Source of the DNA: Dehalococcoidia bacterium
GTDB taxonomy: Bacteria > Chloroflexota > Dehalococcoidia > GIF9 > AB-539-J10
Direction of reading: 5' to 3'
NCBI GenBank assembly: GCA_030606165.1
Contig: JAUWGZ010000004.1
Coordinates: forward strand, 1 to 32,552
DNA: 32,552 nucleotides
The notes beneath the pieces were generated by a model, which saw only the letters and a list, made by a program, of their open reading frames with translations, was not told where the DNA came from and did not search any database. A program made the translations under genes and the position numbers. Positions 9,225 through 18,285 of this stretch are shown piece by piece (the stretch's first letter is position 1; each line of letters opens with the position of its first letter).

Positions 9225-10250
9225 CTAACGATTTAATATGCTATTTAGTACTACCTGAATATCCAGATTCACGGGACACTCTTTAATGCACCGGCCACAC
9301 CCCACGCAGGCTGCCATACCATGATTAGCTACGAAATAGTTAAACTTGTGCATTATCCTTTGCCTGAGTCTTTCCTTGCTGCTGGGTCTGGGATTAACTC
9401 CTGAGGCCTGCAGGGTGAAATTGGGAAAGGCACAAGAATCCCAGGTACGAACCCTTTCCCCCCTTTGGCCTGTAACCTCATCAGTTATATCGAAGCAATA
9501 GCAGGTGGGACAAAGATAAGTACAAACGGCACAACCGAGGCATTTCTCAGACACCAGGTCCCAGAAGGGGTCATCAAACATACTATCCAATTTCTCCGTT
9601 ACCTTCTGCACCTCTATCTTGGATTTTATCAAAGCTTCTGCTGTCTCTATGGTGTCTCGCATTAAAGACAAACTATTGTCTTCTGCTTCCTTGAATTCGT
9701 TATGTTTTTTTGCAAGCTTCTTGCCCTTCTCAGTAACTACCTGAACGATATACTTCTGACCGATATCTACCAGAATCAGGTCTGAGCCGTCCTGGGAAAA
9801 AGGGCCCCCTCCGAGGGATGTGCAAAAACAGGTGCTGCTTGGCTGGTTACAACCTATGGCAATAATGGTTGTGTTTTTTCTCTTACCTGAGTAGTACGGG
9901 TCTTTATATAGTTGCCCATCAAATACATTATCCAGAAGGACGAGACTTCTGGCATCACAAGGGCGGATGCCGAAGATTATCCTTTGCTTCTTTTCCGATG
10001 CAGGTTCCTCTACACTCCAACCTTCTCCTTTACTCAAATCATAGCTGAACAATCTTTCTGACTGAGGGAAAAATATCTCCTTGGGAGGTTTCTTGGAGTT
10101 AATATAATCGAGGAACGCCTCGCTACCTGAGTGAATTTCTTGGAATGTAATAAAGCCGTTTTGCCCTACTGGAGCAAATACCTTATACTCCTTGATTAAG
10201 GTGTTCAGGAGACTAACTACCTCAGTTTTAGCAATTTCCAATTCTTTCAT
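9225..10250 (-). CDS. 4Fe-4S dicluster protein, sulfhydrogenase beta (HydB)/AsrA-like
   Basis: IIFGIRPCDARSL, CLGCAVCTYLCPTCYCFD, CVGCGRCIKECPVNLD motifs typical of the family. Confidence 0.85.
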   Translation of the reverse strand: MKELEIAKTEVVSLLNTLIKEYKVFAPVGQNGFITFQEIHSGSEAFLDYINSKKPPKEIFFPQSERLFSYDLSKGEGWSVEEPASEKKQRIIFGIRPCDARSLVLLDNVFDGQLYKDPYYSGKRKNTTIIAIGCNQPSSTCFCTSLGGGPFSQDGSDLILVDIGQKYIVQVVTEKGKKLAKKHNEFKEAEDNSLSLMRDTIETAEALIKSKIEVQKVTEKLDSMFDDPFWDLVSEKCLGCAVCTYLCPTCYCFDITDEVTGQRGERVRTWDSCAFPNFTLQASGVNPRPSSKERLRQRIMHKFNYFVANHGMAACVGCGRCIKECPVNLDIQVVLNSILNR

Positions 10251-10276
10251 CAGCTACCTTCAGTGGTTCACCATGC

Positions 10277-11230
10277 TTACACCATCATGAATTCTTGAGG
10301 GTCATCTGGATTAAAGGTTGCCAGGGGCGGCATGTCCTCAAGACTTATTCCGGCTTCGTAATGAAATAGGTCTTTAACATCCATTTCCATCTTTTTGGTA
10401 AGCCTTCTAAGGTCAATCCCCATCGGACAGGCTCTGTCACAGCTACCACAATCAACACAACGCCCGGCAATGTGGAAGGCGCGAACGATATGAAAGATCG
10501 CGGTATCGCTGAGGTTAGTGGTCTTTCCAATCCATTGAGGCTGGGAGCTATCTACAAAGCACTCCTGGCAATAGCAGAAAGGGCAGGCATTTCTGCAGGC
10601 ATAGCATCTAATACATTTACTAACTTCATCGCTGAAACTCCGCCATCTCTCATCGTGAGATTGAGCTTCAAACTCCTTCACCTCTCTATATTCATCAACT
10701 GCTTGGTCTTCCACCACCTTGTCTCCTATCAGGACATCGTAGATTACTGGATTCCTGTGGGTACAGGTCTTGCAGGAGTTATGAAGAAATTCCTCTTTTT
10801 TGATAATCTCCCTGAGGTTGTTACCTGTAAGGATAATCGTGTCATCCTTCTCCTCGGCTTCTATTATTTCCTTCCCGTCCAGTTTGGCTTCTATCTTTCT
10901 TCTATCAATCATCCCTTTACAGGGAATACCGATGATAAATACTTGTTCTCTGGTAACCTGATTTTCCTTGATGAGGCCGATGATTGAGCGGACATCGCAG
11001 CCTTTGGCAACAATGGCAACCCTCTCTTTTGTCTTCGGTAGATACTTGGCGAGATTATTCTCACAATTTACATTCCAGATAAGCCTGTCTGCTTCCGAGG
11101 TGCTCCTGACAAAACAAGGAGTGCTCCGCAGAGGGACGCTGCCTTTTTCAAATCCAATTATGAGGTCAACCCTCTTCTCGTCAAGCAGTTTCTTGGCTAT
11201 ATCTCTTATGGCAACGGATGTATTCAACAT
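10277..11230 (-). CDS. 4Fe-4S ferredoxin-domain protein of FrhB/Hdr-associated type
   Basis: VAKGCDVRSIIGLIKENQV (FrhB-like) plus CIRCYACRNACPFCYCQEC and CVDCGSCDRACPMGIDLRRL. Confidence 0.75.
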   Translation of the reverse strand: MLNTSVAIRDIAKKLLDEKRVDLIIGFEKGSVPLRSTPCFVRSTSEADRLIWNVNCENNLAKYLPKTKERVAIVAKGCDVRSIIGLIKENQVTREQVFIIGIPCKGMIDRRKIEAKLDGKEIIEAEEKDDTIILTGNNLREIIKKEEFLHNSCKTCTHRNPVIYDVLIGDKVVEDQAVDEYREVKEFEAQSHDERWRSFSDEVSKCIRCYACRNACPFCYCQECFVDSSQPQWIGKTTNLSDTAIFHIVRAFHIAGRCVDCGSCDRACPMGIDLRRLTKKMEMDVKDLFHYEAGISLEDMPPLATFNPDDPQEFMMV

Positions 11231-11239
11231 AAACCTGCC

Positions 11240-11710
11240 TTAACCCTGTTTTCGAACCAATCTCGTTGCTGGTCCCAAGGTCCTTACATCTTCGGTAACC
11301 TTTTGGACAAGCTCGGCAAACCTTTTCCCTTCAGCTGCAGATATCCAGGCAAATTGCACTCGCCCTTTCTCAATACCTAAATATTCAAGAAAATTATTTA
11401 GAATAGCGAACTTTCTTCTAGCTACGTAGTTACCGCTGATATAATGACAATCGCCAGGGTGACACCCTGAAACAAGAACACCGTCAGCCCCATGCTGCAG
11501 GCATCTTAGAATTAGTAACGGGCTGATCCTGCCTGAACAGGGAACACGGATAATCCGGGTATTGGGAGGGTATTGAAGGCGGCTTACCCCGGCCAAGTCT
11601 GCCCCGGCATAACTACACCAGTTACAAAGAAATGCGATTATCTTGGGTTCCCATTCGTCTACTTTTTCCCTAGGTTGTTGGATTTGATTTTCCATTATGT
11701 TGAGTTCCAT
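11240..11710 (-). CDS. mvhD: MvhD-like iron-sulfur subunit (hydrogenase delta subunit family)
   Basis: PKIIAFLCNWCSYAGADLAGVSRLQYPPNTRIIRVPCSGRI...DGVLVSGCHPGDCHYISGN is the MvhD signature. Confidence 0.9.
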   Translation of the reverse strand: MELNIMENQIQQPREKVDEWEPKIIAFLCNWCSYAGADLAGVSRLQYPPNTRIIRVPCSGRISPLLILRCLQHGADGVLVSGCHPGDCHYISGNYVARRKFAILNNFLEYLGIEKGRVQFAWISAAEGKRFAELVQKVTEDVRTLGPATRLVRKQG

Positions 11711-11731
11711 TTCTTAAGCTCATTGTAATTA

Positions 11732-14700
11732 CTAAGAGGCATCAATCGCAGCCAAAATCTGAGTATCGCTAAATCCCTTTATGTTTATAGCACCACATAT
11801 ACAGGAGGAAACACATGCTCCACATCCCTTGCATAGAGCCTCATTAATCACCGCTACCTTCTCCTCATCATCAATCTCTATTGCCTGGAAGGGACAGATC
11901 AATTGGCAAACACCGCAACCACTGCACTTGTTCTTATTGACAAACGAGACTAATCCGCCTACTTCAATTACGTCTTTAGATAAGATAGTACCAGCCCGGG
12001 ATGCAGCAGCCTTAGCCTGGGCAATACTTTCATCAGTAAACTTGGGGCTATGAGCGAGACCACACATAAACACACCTTCGGTAGCGAAGTCCACAGGGCG
12101 TAGTTTCACATGGGCTTCTAACAAAAAGCCATCCTCGTTTAATGGCACTTTGAATAATTGGGACAGTCTTTTGTTGTCGGCGGCAGGAATAGTAGCCACT
12201 CCCAGGGCCAGTATGTCCGTATCTATGATTAAATCCTCACCGGATAGTGGGTCTTTCGCGGTAACCCTCAGCAGATTCTGATTGTCTTCTGTTACAGTTT
12301 CTACCCTGGGCTTATCATCTACTTCATAACGAACGAATATCACCCCACGCTCCCTGGCTTCGCGGTAGTAATCTTCCTTAAATCCGTAAGTTCTCATATC
12401 CCGATAGAGGATAAAGACATTCATCTCAGGGTTCACATTTTTTAGTTTCAAGGCACATTTTATCGACTCACTGCAGCACACCCTGCTGCAATAGGGTCGT
12501 CCATCTTCTCTGGAACCCACGCATTGAATGACCACCAGGTTATTACAGCTCGTAATCCTACCGTTGCCTTTAGCGATCTCACCCTCTAATTCCAGTAAGG
12601 TCATCACCCTGGGGTCTTTGCCATAAAGGTATTCACTAGGTTTATGCTCCTCGCCACCACTGGCAATAATGACTACTCCATGCTTGAGTTCGTGGGAATC
12701 CTGGTTAGGACCAACCGCTATCTTGGTGGTGAAATTCCCTACATAGCCGGTGGCTTCAACGATATCCGAATTGGTATACACTTGGATTAAGCGATTTTCA
12801 GAAACCCTGGTGATAAGGTCTCGAAGATAGGTCTGGACATCGTTACCCTCAAGAGTATGTTGTATTCTTCTGGCTATTCCACCCAGTTGGTCGCTTTTCT
12901 CAACCAGGTAGACCTCAAATCCCTGTTCAGCCAGGTTCAAGGCAGCCACCATCCCAGCTATTCCACCGCCAATGACCAGGCCACTATGAATTACCTCCAG
13001 AGGCGTCTGCTCGACAGGCTGGAGCAGCCTGGCTTTGGCTATTGCCATACTTACTAACTCCTTAGCTTTCTCAGTAGCTTCCACCGGATACTCTTTATGC
13101 ACCCAAGAGCATTGGTCTCGAATGTTAGCCATCTCAAATAAATATCTGCTTAACCCTGCCTCCCTAATTGTCTCTTGAAATAGAGGTTCGTGGGTCCGGG
13201 GAGTACAAGAAGCAACTACCACTCGATTGAGGTTATGCTCTCTAATCTTCTCCTTTATCCTTTCTTGGGTATCCTCGGAGCAGGAGTATAGATTGTCCTC
13301 GGCATAGACTACGTTAGGAAGTAAACTCACATACTCTTTAACCTGGGGTACATCCACTACTCCACCAATATTGATGCCACAGTGGCAAATAAAAACACCA
13401 ATCCTCGGTGGCTCTCCCTTTATATCTCTTTCTGGGGGGTATTCCTTTCTTTTTATCAAGCTATTACGCACTGGGGAAAGAGAAGCAGCGGCAGAAGCTG
13501 CGGCGGCACTCGCCTGCGTCACCGTCTCAGGAATGTCCTTGGGACCCTGGAAAGCTCCGCAAATGAATATGTCTGGCTTAGAGCTCTCAACTGGAGAAAA
13601 ATTGTCAGTTTGGCAAAATCCATATTTATTAAGCTCAATACCCAGTATATTCGCCAGCTTCTCAGCTTCTTTGGGTGGCTCAAGCCCAACTGAGAGAACG
13701 ACCAGGTCAAACTCCTCCTTTATTAGCTTGCCATCCTCAGTTTCATACTTTATTGTCAGATTCTTTGTCTCTGCTATCTCCTCTATTACTGATGGCCTGC
13801 ACCTGATAAACCTCACCCCGTATTCGGTCATGGCCCTGTCATAATAGGCCTCAAACCCTTTGCCGAAAGTCCGTATATCTATAAAGAAGATAGTAGCCTC
13901 AACCGAATCATTATGTTCCTTAGCTACTACTGCTTCTTTGATAGCGTAGGTACAGCAGACTGAGGAGCAATAGCCACGCTCTGGAGCCGTTCCTCGTGAG
14001 CCGACGCATTGAATCCAGGCAATCTTTTGTGCCTTTTGCCTGTCAGAAGGTCTTAGTAACTCACCCTCATACGGTCCAGAGGCACTTAGAATCCGCTCAA
14101 ACTCAATACTAGTGATGACATTGGGGAAATTACCATACCCGTATTGCGAGACAGGGCGAGGATCAAATTCATTAAAGCCGGGGCATGCGACAATAGACCC
14201 TACCTTCAGCTCAATTAACTGATCGGTCTGCGTGAAATCAATAGCGTCCGCTTCGCAGAATTCTTCGCAGATTTTGCATTTCCCGGTAGCAAAATGAACA
14301 CATTTGTCACGATCCACTGTGGCAACATTAGGAATTGCCTGAGGAAATGGAATATAGATAGGAGCTCTTGAGTCCAAACCCATCTCAAATTCAGAGAGGA
14401 TCGGGATTGGCTTCTTCGGTGTAATATCTTCGAGCTTGATTGCCCCCGTAGGACAAACGAAAGCACAAGCCCCGCATGCTATGCAAGCATCAAAGTCTAC
14501 GTCCAGGGTTCCTTGAAAAGGAGTTTGTACTTTACGCTCAACCCCCCGGCCAACAAAATTGATCGCGCTTACTCCAATCCTTTCTTCGCAAACTCGGGCA
14601 CACAAGCCGCAGAGAATGCAGAGGTTTTCTGGGTCTTTTATTTTGAACCTCGTTTTTTCAACACCATATTCTTTAGCTAAATCCTGAATTACCTTAGCCT

Positions 14701-14998
14701 GGGGGGCACGAGCAAGCATAAGCTCAATGAGCATCTTGCGGTCTCTTATCACAGTGTCACTCTTGGTCTTAACTACCAGTCCCTCTTCCACAGGGTAAAC
14801 GCAGGAAGTGACTATCCTCGACCTCCGCCCTCGAAAAATCTCCACGATGCAAAGCCGACAACCTCCATAGGGAGTCAGAGCCCGATGATAGCAAAGTGTA
14901 GGTATATTAATACCAACACTTCTAGCTGCCTCTAGTATTGTCGTCCCTTCCTTAGCCCTGACTTCCTTGCCGTCAATCTCTAAAGTTATTTCAGCCAT
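11732..14998 (-). CDS. hdrA: Large fusion: NuoG-like N-terminal 2Fe-2S/4Fe-4S domains, C-terminal half of an HdrA, then a complete HdrA with C-terminal 2x4Fe-4S
   Basis: NuoG part: YHRALTPYGGCRLCIVEI, CILCGLCARVCEE, CIACGACAFVCPTGAI. HdrA C-half: IYIPFPQAIPN...ICGAFQGPKDIPETVTQASAAAA. Full HdrA: CHCGINIGGVVDV...LVIGGGIAGMVAALNLA...CSGCGVCQLICPF. Confidence 0.85.
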   Translation of the reverse strand: MAEITLEIDGKEVRAKEGTTILEAARSVGINIPTLCYHRALTPYGGCRLCIVEIFRGRRSRIVTSCVYPVEEGLVVKTKSDTVIRDRKMLIELMLARAPQAKVIQDLAKEYGVEKTRFKIKDPENLCILCGLCARVCEERIGVSAINFVGRGVERKVQTPFQGTLDVDFDACIACGACAFVCPTGAIKLEDITPKKPIPILSEFEMGLDSRAPIYIPFPQAIPNVATVDRDKCVHFATGKCKICEEFCEADAIDFTQTDQLIELKVGSIVACPGFNEFDPRPVSQYGYGNFPNVITSIEFERILSASGPYEGELLRPSDRQKAQKIAWIQCVGSRGTAPERGYCSSVCCTYAIKEAVVAKEHNDSVEATIFFIDIRTFGKGFEAYYDRAMTEYGVRFIRCRPSVIEEIAETKNLTIKYETEDGKLIKEEFDLVVLSVGLEPPKEAEKLANILGIELNKYGFCQTDNFSPVESSKPDIFICGAFQGPKDIPETVTQASAAAASAAASLSPVRNSLIKRKEYPPERDIKGEPPRIGVFICHCGINIGGVVDVPQVKEYVSLLPNVVYAEDNLYSCSEDTQERIKEKIREHNLNRVVVASCTPRTHEPLFQETIREAGLSRYLFEMANIRDQCSWVHKEYPVEATEKAKELVSMAIAKARLLQPVEQTPLEVIHSGLVIGGGIAGMVAALNLAEQGFEVYLVEKSDQLGGIARRIQHTLEGNDVQTYLRDLITRVSENRLIQVYTNSDIVEATGYVGNFTTKIAVGPNQDSHELKHGVVIIASGGEEHKPSEYLYGKDPRVMTLLELEGEIAKGNGRITSCNNLVVIQCVGSREDGRPYCSRVCCSESIKCALKLKNVNPEMNVFILYRDMRTYGFKEDYYREARERGVIFVRYEVDDKPRVETVTEDNQNLLRVTAKDPLSGEDLIIDTDILALGVATIPAADNKRLSQLFKVPLNEDGFLLEAHVKLRPVDFATEGVFMCGLAHSPKFTDESIAQAKAAASRAGTILSKDVIEVGGLVSFVNKNKCSGCGVCQLICPFQAIEIDDEEKVAVINEALCKGCGACVSSCICGAINIKGFSDTQILAAIDAS

Positions 14999-15008
14999 TC
15001 TGGTCTCC

Positions 15009-16931
15009 CTATTCCTTGCCCCTTACCAGGACCCTTTCATCCTCCGGCAGGGATGGTGGCACAGGCTCACCCGAAATCCTTTTAACCGCATCGAAGCGAG
15101 GTGGACAGAGGTCAAAGCAGTTGCCACACTTAGTACACTTAGACTGATCAATGACATGAATCTGGTTCTTACCACCGCTTATAGCCTCCGCGGGGCAGCT
15201 TCTCAGACAAATCATACAAGCTTGGCATTTGGCTGGGTCAATATAATACGACACCAATTCTTTGCAGCCATATGCAGGACATTTTTTCTCTTTGATATGT
15301 GCTTCATACTCATCCCTGAAGTATTGGATAGTGGTCAAAACTGGATTGGGTGCGGTTGCTCCCAAAGCACAGAGAGACGTATCCTTGATTACTTCAGACA
15401 ACTCCTCCAGAAGCTCGATATCTCCTTCCCTACCCCTTCCTCCACAGATATCAGTCAAAATTTCCAGCATCTGTTTGATGCCCTCTCGGCACGGGGTGCA
15501 CTTCCCGCAAGATTCATCAGCGAGGAAATCAAGAAAATACCTGGCCGTGTCAACCATGCACGTATCCTCATCCATGACAATCATGCCCCCCGACCCCATC
15601 ATGGAGCCCAACCTGGCAAGCTCATCAAAATCTACGCGAGAATCAAGAAATTGCTCAGGAATACAACCCCCAGATGGCCCGCCGGTTTGAACCGCCTTGA
15701 ACTTCTTGCCTCCTGGAATACCTCCTCCAATCTTATAGACGATATCCCGCAGAGTAATCCCCATAGGTACTTCAACCAGTCCCGTGTTGTTCACCTTGCC
15801 CACCAGCGAGAAAATCTTGGTCCCTTTGCTTCCCCCGGTGCCGATTGAGGTATACCAGGTAGCTCCATTATTGATTATGAGGGGTATGTTGGCCCACGTC
15901 TCCACATTGTTCAAACAACTGGGCCTGTCCCAAATGCCCTTCTTCGAGGTATGAATATATTTCGGTCTAGGCTCCCCCACGTTGCCTTCTATCGCTGTCA
16001 TCAGTGCGCTAGACTCGCCGGAGACGAAAGCCCCAGCTCCTCGGTGCACCTTAACAGTGAAATCAAAGCCTGAGCCGAGGATATTTTCCCCAAGAAAACC
16101 ATATTCCTCAGCCTGCTTGATAGCGATGGTCACATTCTCTGTTGCTAAGGGGTATTCCTGCCGAACGTAAATAAAACCTTTGCGGGAACCAATAGCATAA
16201 GCTCCGATGCTCAACCCCTCGAGGACTGAATGAGGGTTCCCCTCGAGAAGAGCCCTATCCATAAAAGCTCCAGGGTCTCCCTCATCTGCATTGACAATTA
16301 CATATTTGATCTCCCCTTGAGCATTGCGACATTCTTCCCACTTTCTCCATGCAGGAAACCCACCGCCTCCTCTCCCTCTCAGGTTGGATTTTTTAACTTC
16401 TTCCAATACTTGCTCGGGGGGCATCTGGGAAAGGACTTTCGCTAAAGCAGAATAGCCGCTGAGTGCCAGATAGTCATCGATGCTTTTAGGGTCAAGCTTA
16501 ATATTATTGCCGATGAGGAGCCGCATCTGATTCTTATAGAATGGTATCTCAGATTCGCGGACTGCCTTCTCGCTCGTGGTGGGATCAACATAAAGCAACC
16601 TATTGATGACCTTCTTGGCAAGTATGGTCTGAGAAATGATCTCTCCTGCATCCCCCGGCTGCACTTGAAGATAGCATATCTTCTCAGGGTAAATCACAAC
16701 CACAGTACCCCTCTCACAGAAGCCGGGGCAGCCTGTTTCCTTGATATCTACTTTATCCTCAAGCCCATGCTTTTTAATCTCCTTTTTAAGGGCAGCGACA
16801 ACTTTCTCTGCGCCAAGAGCAAGGCAACCGGTTCCAGTACATACAGCAATGCAAGACTTATTTGGGTCTCTTTTCGATAAAATGCCCTTCCTGAGCTCTT
16901 CCAATTCAGCAGGCGAATTTATCTTTGGCAT
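15009..16931 (-). CDS. nuoF: NuoF-like NADH-binding flavoprotein with N-terminal thioredoxin-like 2Fe-2S and C-terminal 2x4Fe-4S domains
   Basis: GRGGGGFPAWRKWE, NADEGDPGAFMDR, GAGAFVSGESSALMTAIEG, ESCGKCTPCREG, C-terminal CQACMICLRSCP and CTKCGNCFDLCP. Confidence 0.92.
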   Translation of the reverse strand: MPKINSPAELEELRKGILSKRDPNKSCIAVCTGTGCLALGAEKVVAALKKEIKKHGLEDKVDIKETGCPGFCERGTVVVIYPEKICYLQVQPGDAGEIISQTILAKKVINRLLYVDPTTSEKAVRESEIPFYKNQMRLLIGNNIKLDPKSIDDYLALSGYSALAKVLSQMPPEQVLEEVKKSNLRGRGGGGFPAWRKWEECRNAQGEIKYVIVNADEGDPGAFMDRALLEGNPHSVLEGLSIGAYAIGSRKGFIYVRQEYPLATENVTIAIKQAEEYGFLGENILGSGFDFTVKVHRGAGAFVSGESSALMTAIEGNVGEPRPKYIHTSKKGIWDRPSCLNNVETWANIPLIINNGATWYTSIGTGGSKGTKIFSLVGKVNNTGLVEVPMGITLRDIVYKIGGGIPGGKKFKAVQTGGPSGGCIPEQFLDSRVDFDELARLGSMMGSGGMIVMDEDTCMVDTARYFLDFLADESCGKCTPCREGIKQMLEILTDICGGRGREGDIELLEELSEVIKDTSLCALGATAPNPVLTTIQYFRDEYEAHIKEKKCPAYGCKELVSYYIDPAKCQACMICLRSCPAEAISGGKNQIHVIDQSKCTKCGNCFDLCPPRFDAVKRISGEPVPPSLPEDERVLVRGKE

Positions 16932-16940
16932 AACTTTCCC

Positions 16941-17393
16941 TTAATCATAGCTTTTTAGTATCTCCTCTGCCTTGGCTGGCATTATCTTGCCATGGTATTC
17001 ACCATCAACTAGCATCACTGGTCCCAAAGCGCAGCAGCCGAGGCAATTGACCCTTTCCAGGGTGAACTTCATGTCCTGGGTTGTCTCCCCAGGGTTTATG
17101 CCAAGAATGTCTCTTATCCTATCCATGACCCTGGGGCCACCCCGTACCTGGCAGGCAGTACCCAAGCAGACGTTTACTAAATGCCTGCCCCTCGGTTCTA
17201 GGCTCATACTCTTATAGAAGCTAGCTACCCGATATATCTGACTTAGCGGAACCTGGAGTCTCTCGTTTATCCGCTGTACAGCTTCCTTCGGAACCCAGTT
17301 CAATTCCCTCTGCACGTCCAGTAGTAACTGGATCAAAACCCCTTCCTCGCCTGCATATTTATCTATGATTTGGTCAATCTTTTCCTGGTCCAT
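16941..17393 (-). CDS. nuoE: NuoE-like 2Fe-2S (thioredoxin-like) subunit
   Basis: 150 aa; LLDVQRELNWVPKEAVQRI...VCLGTACQVRGG...VNCLGCCALGPVMLVDGEYHG. Confidence 0.9.
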   Translation of the reverse strand: MDQEKIDQIIDKYAGEEGVLIQLLLDVQRELNWVPKEAVQRINERLQVPLSQIYRVASFYKSMSLEPRGRHLVNVCLGTACQVRGGPRVMDRIRDILGINPGETTQDMKFTLERVNCLGCCALGPVMLVDGEYHGKIMPAKAEEILKSYD

Positions 17394-17814
17394 TTCCTCT
17401 TTCTTCTTCTTTTACTTGGGGTATATACCTAACCGGGCAATTCTTGGTACAGTCTCCGCAACCAGTACAAAGGGTCTCATCTACAAATCTTGCTCGCTTC
17501 TTTATCAATACACTGAAGTTCCCTGGCTCCCCCTTGACATCTAAAACGTCGGCACAGGTTATGATCTCGATATTGCGATGCCTTCCACACTCCACCAATT
17601 TTGGGGAAAGGATACACATAGAACAATCATTGGTAGGGAAAGTCTTATCCAGTTGAGCCATCACCCCACCAATAGCCGGGGATTGTTCCACTAAATAGAC
17701 ATAGTACCCAGACTCTGCCAGGTCCAGTGCTGTCTGTATGCCACCTATGCCCCCGCCAATAACGAGTACCGCCCCTGTTTTCTGGCTGGTAGCCTGCTGA
17801 ATATTTGATACCAT
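17374..17814 (-). CDS. hdrA: N-terminal HdrA half-protein (FAD Rossmann plus one 4Fe-4S), 146 aa
   Basis: MVSNIQQATSQKTGAVLVIGGGIGGIQTALDLAESGYYVYLVEQSPAIGGVMAQLDKTFPTNDCSMCILSPKLVECGRH...LCTGCGDCTKNCPV, then stop. The supplied ORF starts at 17862, but an AAAGGAGAGG ribosome-binding site lies just before the ATG at 17814. The 3' end overlaps nuoE by 20 nt. Confidence 0.85.
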   Translation of the reverse strand: MVSNIQQATSQKTGAVLVIGGGIGGIQTALDLAESGYYVYLVEQSPAIGGVMAQLDKTFPTNDCSMCILSPKLVECGRHRNIEIITCADVLDVKGEPGNFSVLIKKRARFVDETLCTGCGDCTKNCPVRYIPQVKEEERGNGPGKD

Positions 17815-17913
17815 GATTACCTCTCCTTTACTAAGCAGGAGGAGAGACACGCTCTCCTCCACTTAGAACCCCAGCTATGAGTATACCGAAGACATTGGTC
17901 GACTTTCAGGTAG

Positions 17914-17940
17914 ATTCTACCACAAATGTCTCTTTGGCAA
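17914..17940 (-). promoter_or_regulatory. Possible promoter for the minus-strand gene block
   Basis: Minus strand TTGCCA-N15-TAGAAT, about 100 nt upstream of the ATG at 17814. The spacer is short, so this is tentative. Confidence 0.3.
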
Positions 17941-17964
17941 AAATGGCTGCCTGATGAACTCCCA

Positions 17965-18035
17965 GCCAGCGGTCGGATTCGAACCGACGACCGGCGGTTT
18001 ACGAAACCGCTGCTCTACCCCTGAGCTACGCTGGC
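17965..18035 (-). tRNA. tRNA-Thr (anticodon CGT)
   Basis: Reverse complement GCCAGCGTAGCTCAGGGGTAGAGCAGCGGTTTCGTAAACCGCCGGTCGTCGGTTCGAATCCGACCGCTGGC: 7-bp acceptor stem, D-arm, anticodon loop TTCGTAA, GTCGG-TTCGAAT-CCGAC T-arm. Confidence 0.95.
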
Positions 18036-18160
18036 ATAGAAGCTAAATTTTAGTTCTTACTTGAGCTTATGTCTACCTTCTGGCTTTAAAGTGGCGCTAT
18101 TTTTCTAGCGCCGTTCCCTTGGCGGTAACACCCCGCCCGGTAACCCTCATAGCATCCCAG

Positions 18161-18230
18161 GGTATGCCTCAAATCGAATAGGGTCGAGGTTAACTCCTCG
18201 ATCCTATCTTTTTGCCTCTGAAGTAACAAC
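18161..18230 (+). repeat. Interspersed hairpin repeat, copy 1
   Basis: GGTATGCCTCAAATCGAATAGGGTCGAGGTTAACTCCTCGATCCTATCTTTTTGCCTCTGAAGTAACAAC; inverted repeat AGGGTCGAGG/CCTCGATCCT then a T-run. Confidence 0.8.
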
Positions 18231-18285
18231 CTAGGCTAATGTGCAACGATGGGTCGTTCGTCTTTGGGCGTGGTGACTATTTTAT

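Noticed and set aside
10472-10987. 171-aa plus-strand ORF
   Set aside because: Antisense to the Fe-S protein at 10277-11230, which has strong cysteine motifs.
14967-15848. 293-aa plus-strand ORF
   Set aside because: Antisense to the clear NuoF-like and HdrA-fusion genes; sequence is low-complexity and lacks family motifs.
17815-17862. N-terminal extension of the HdrA half-protein
   Set aside because: Good ribosome-binding site (AAAGGAGAGG) precedes the internal ATG at 17814.
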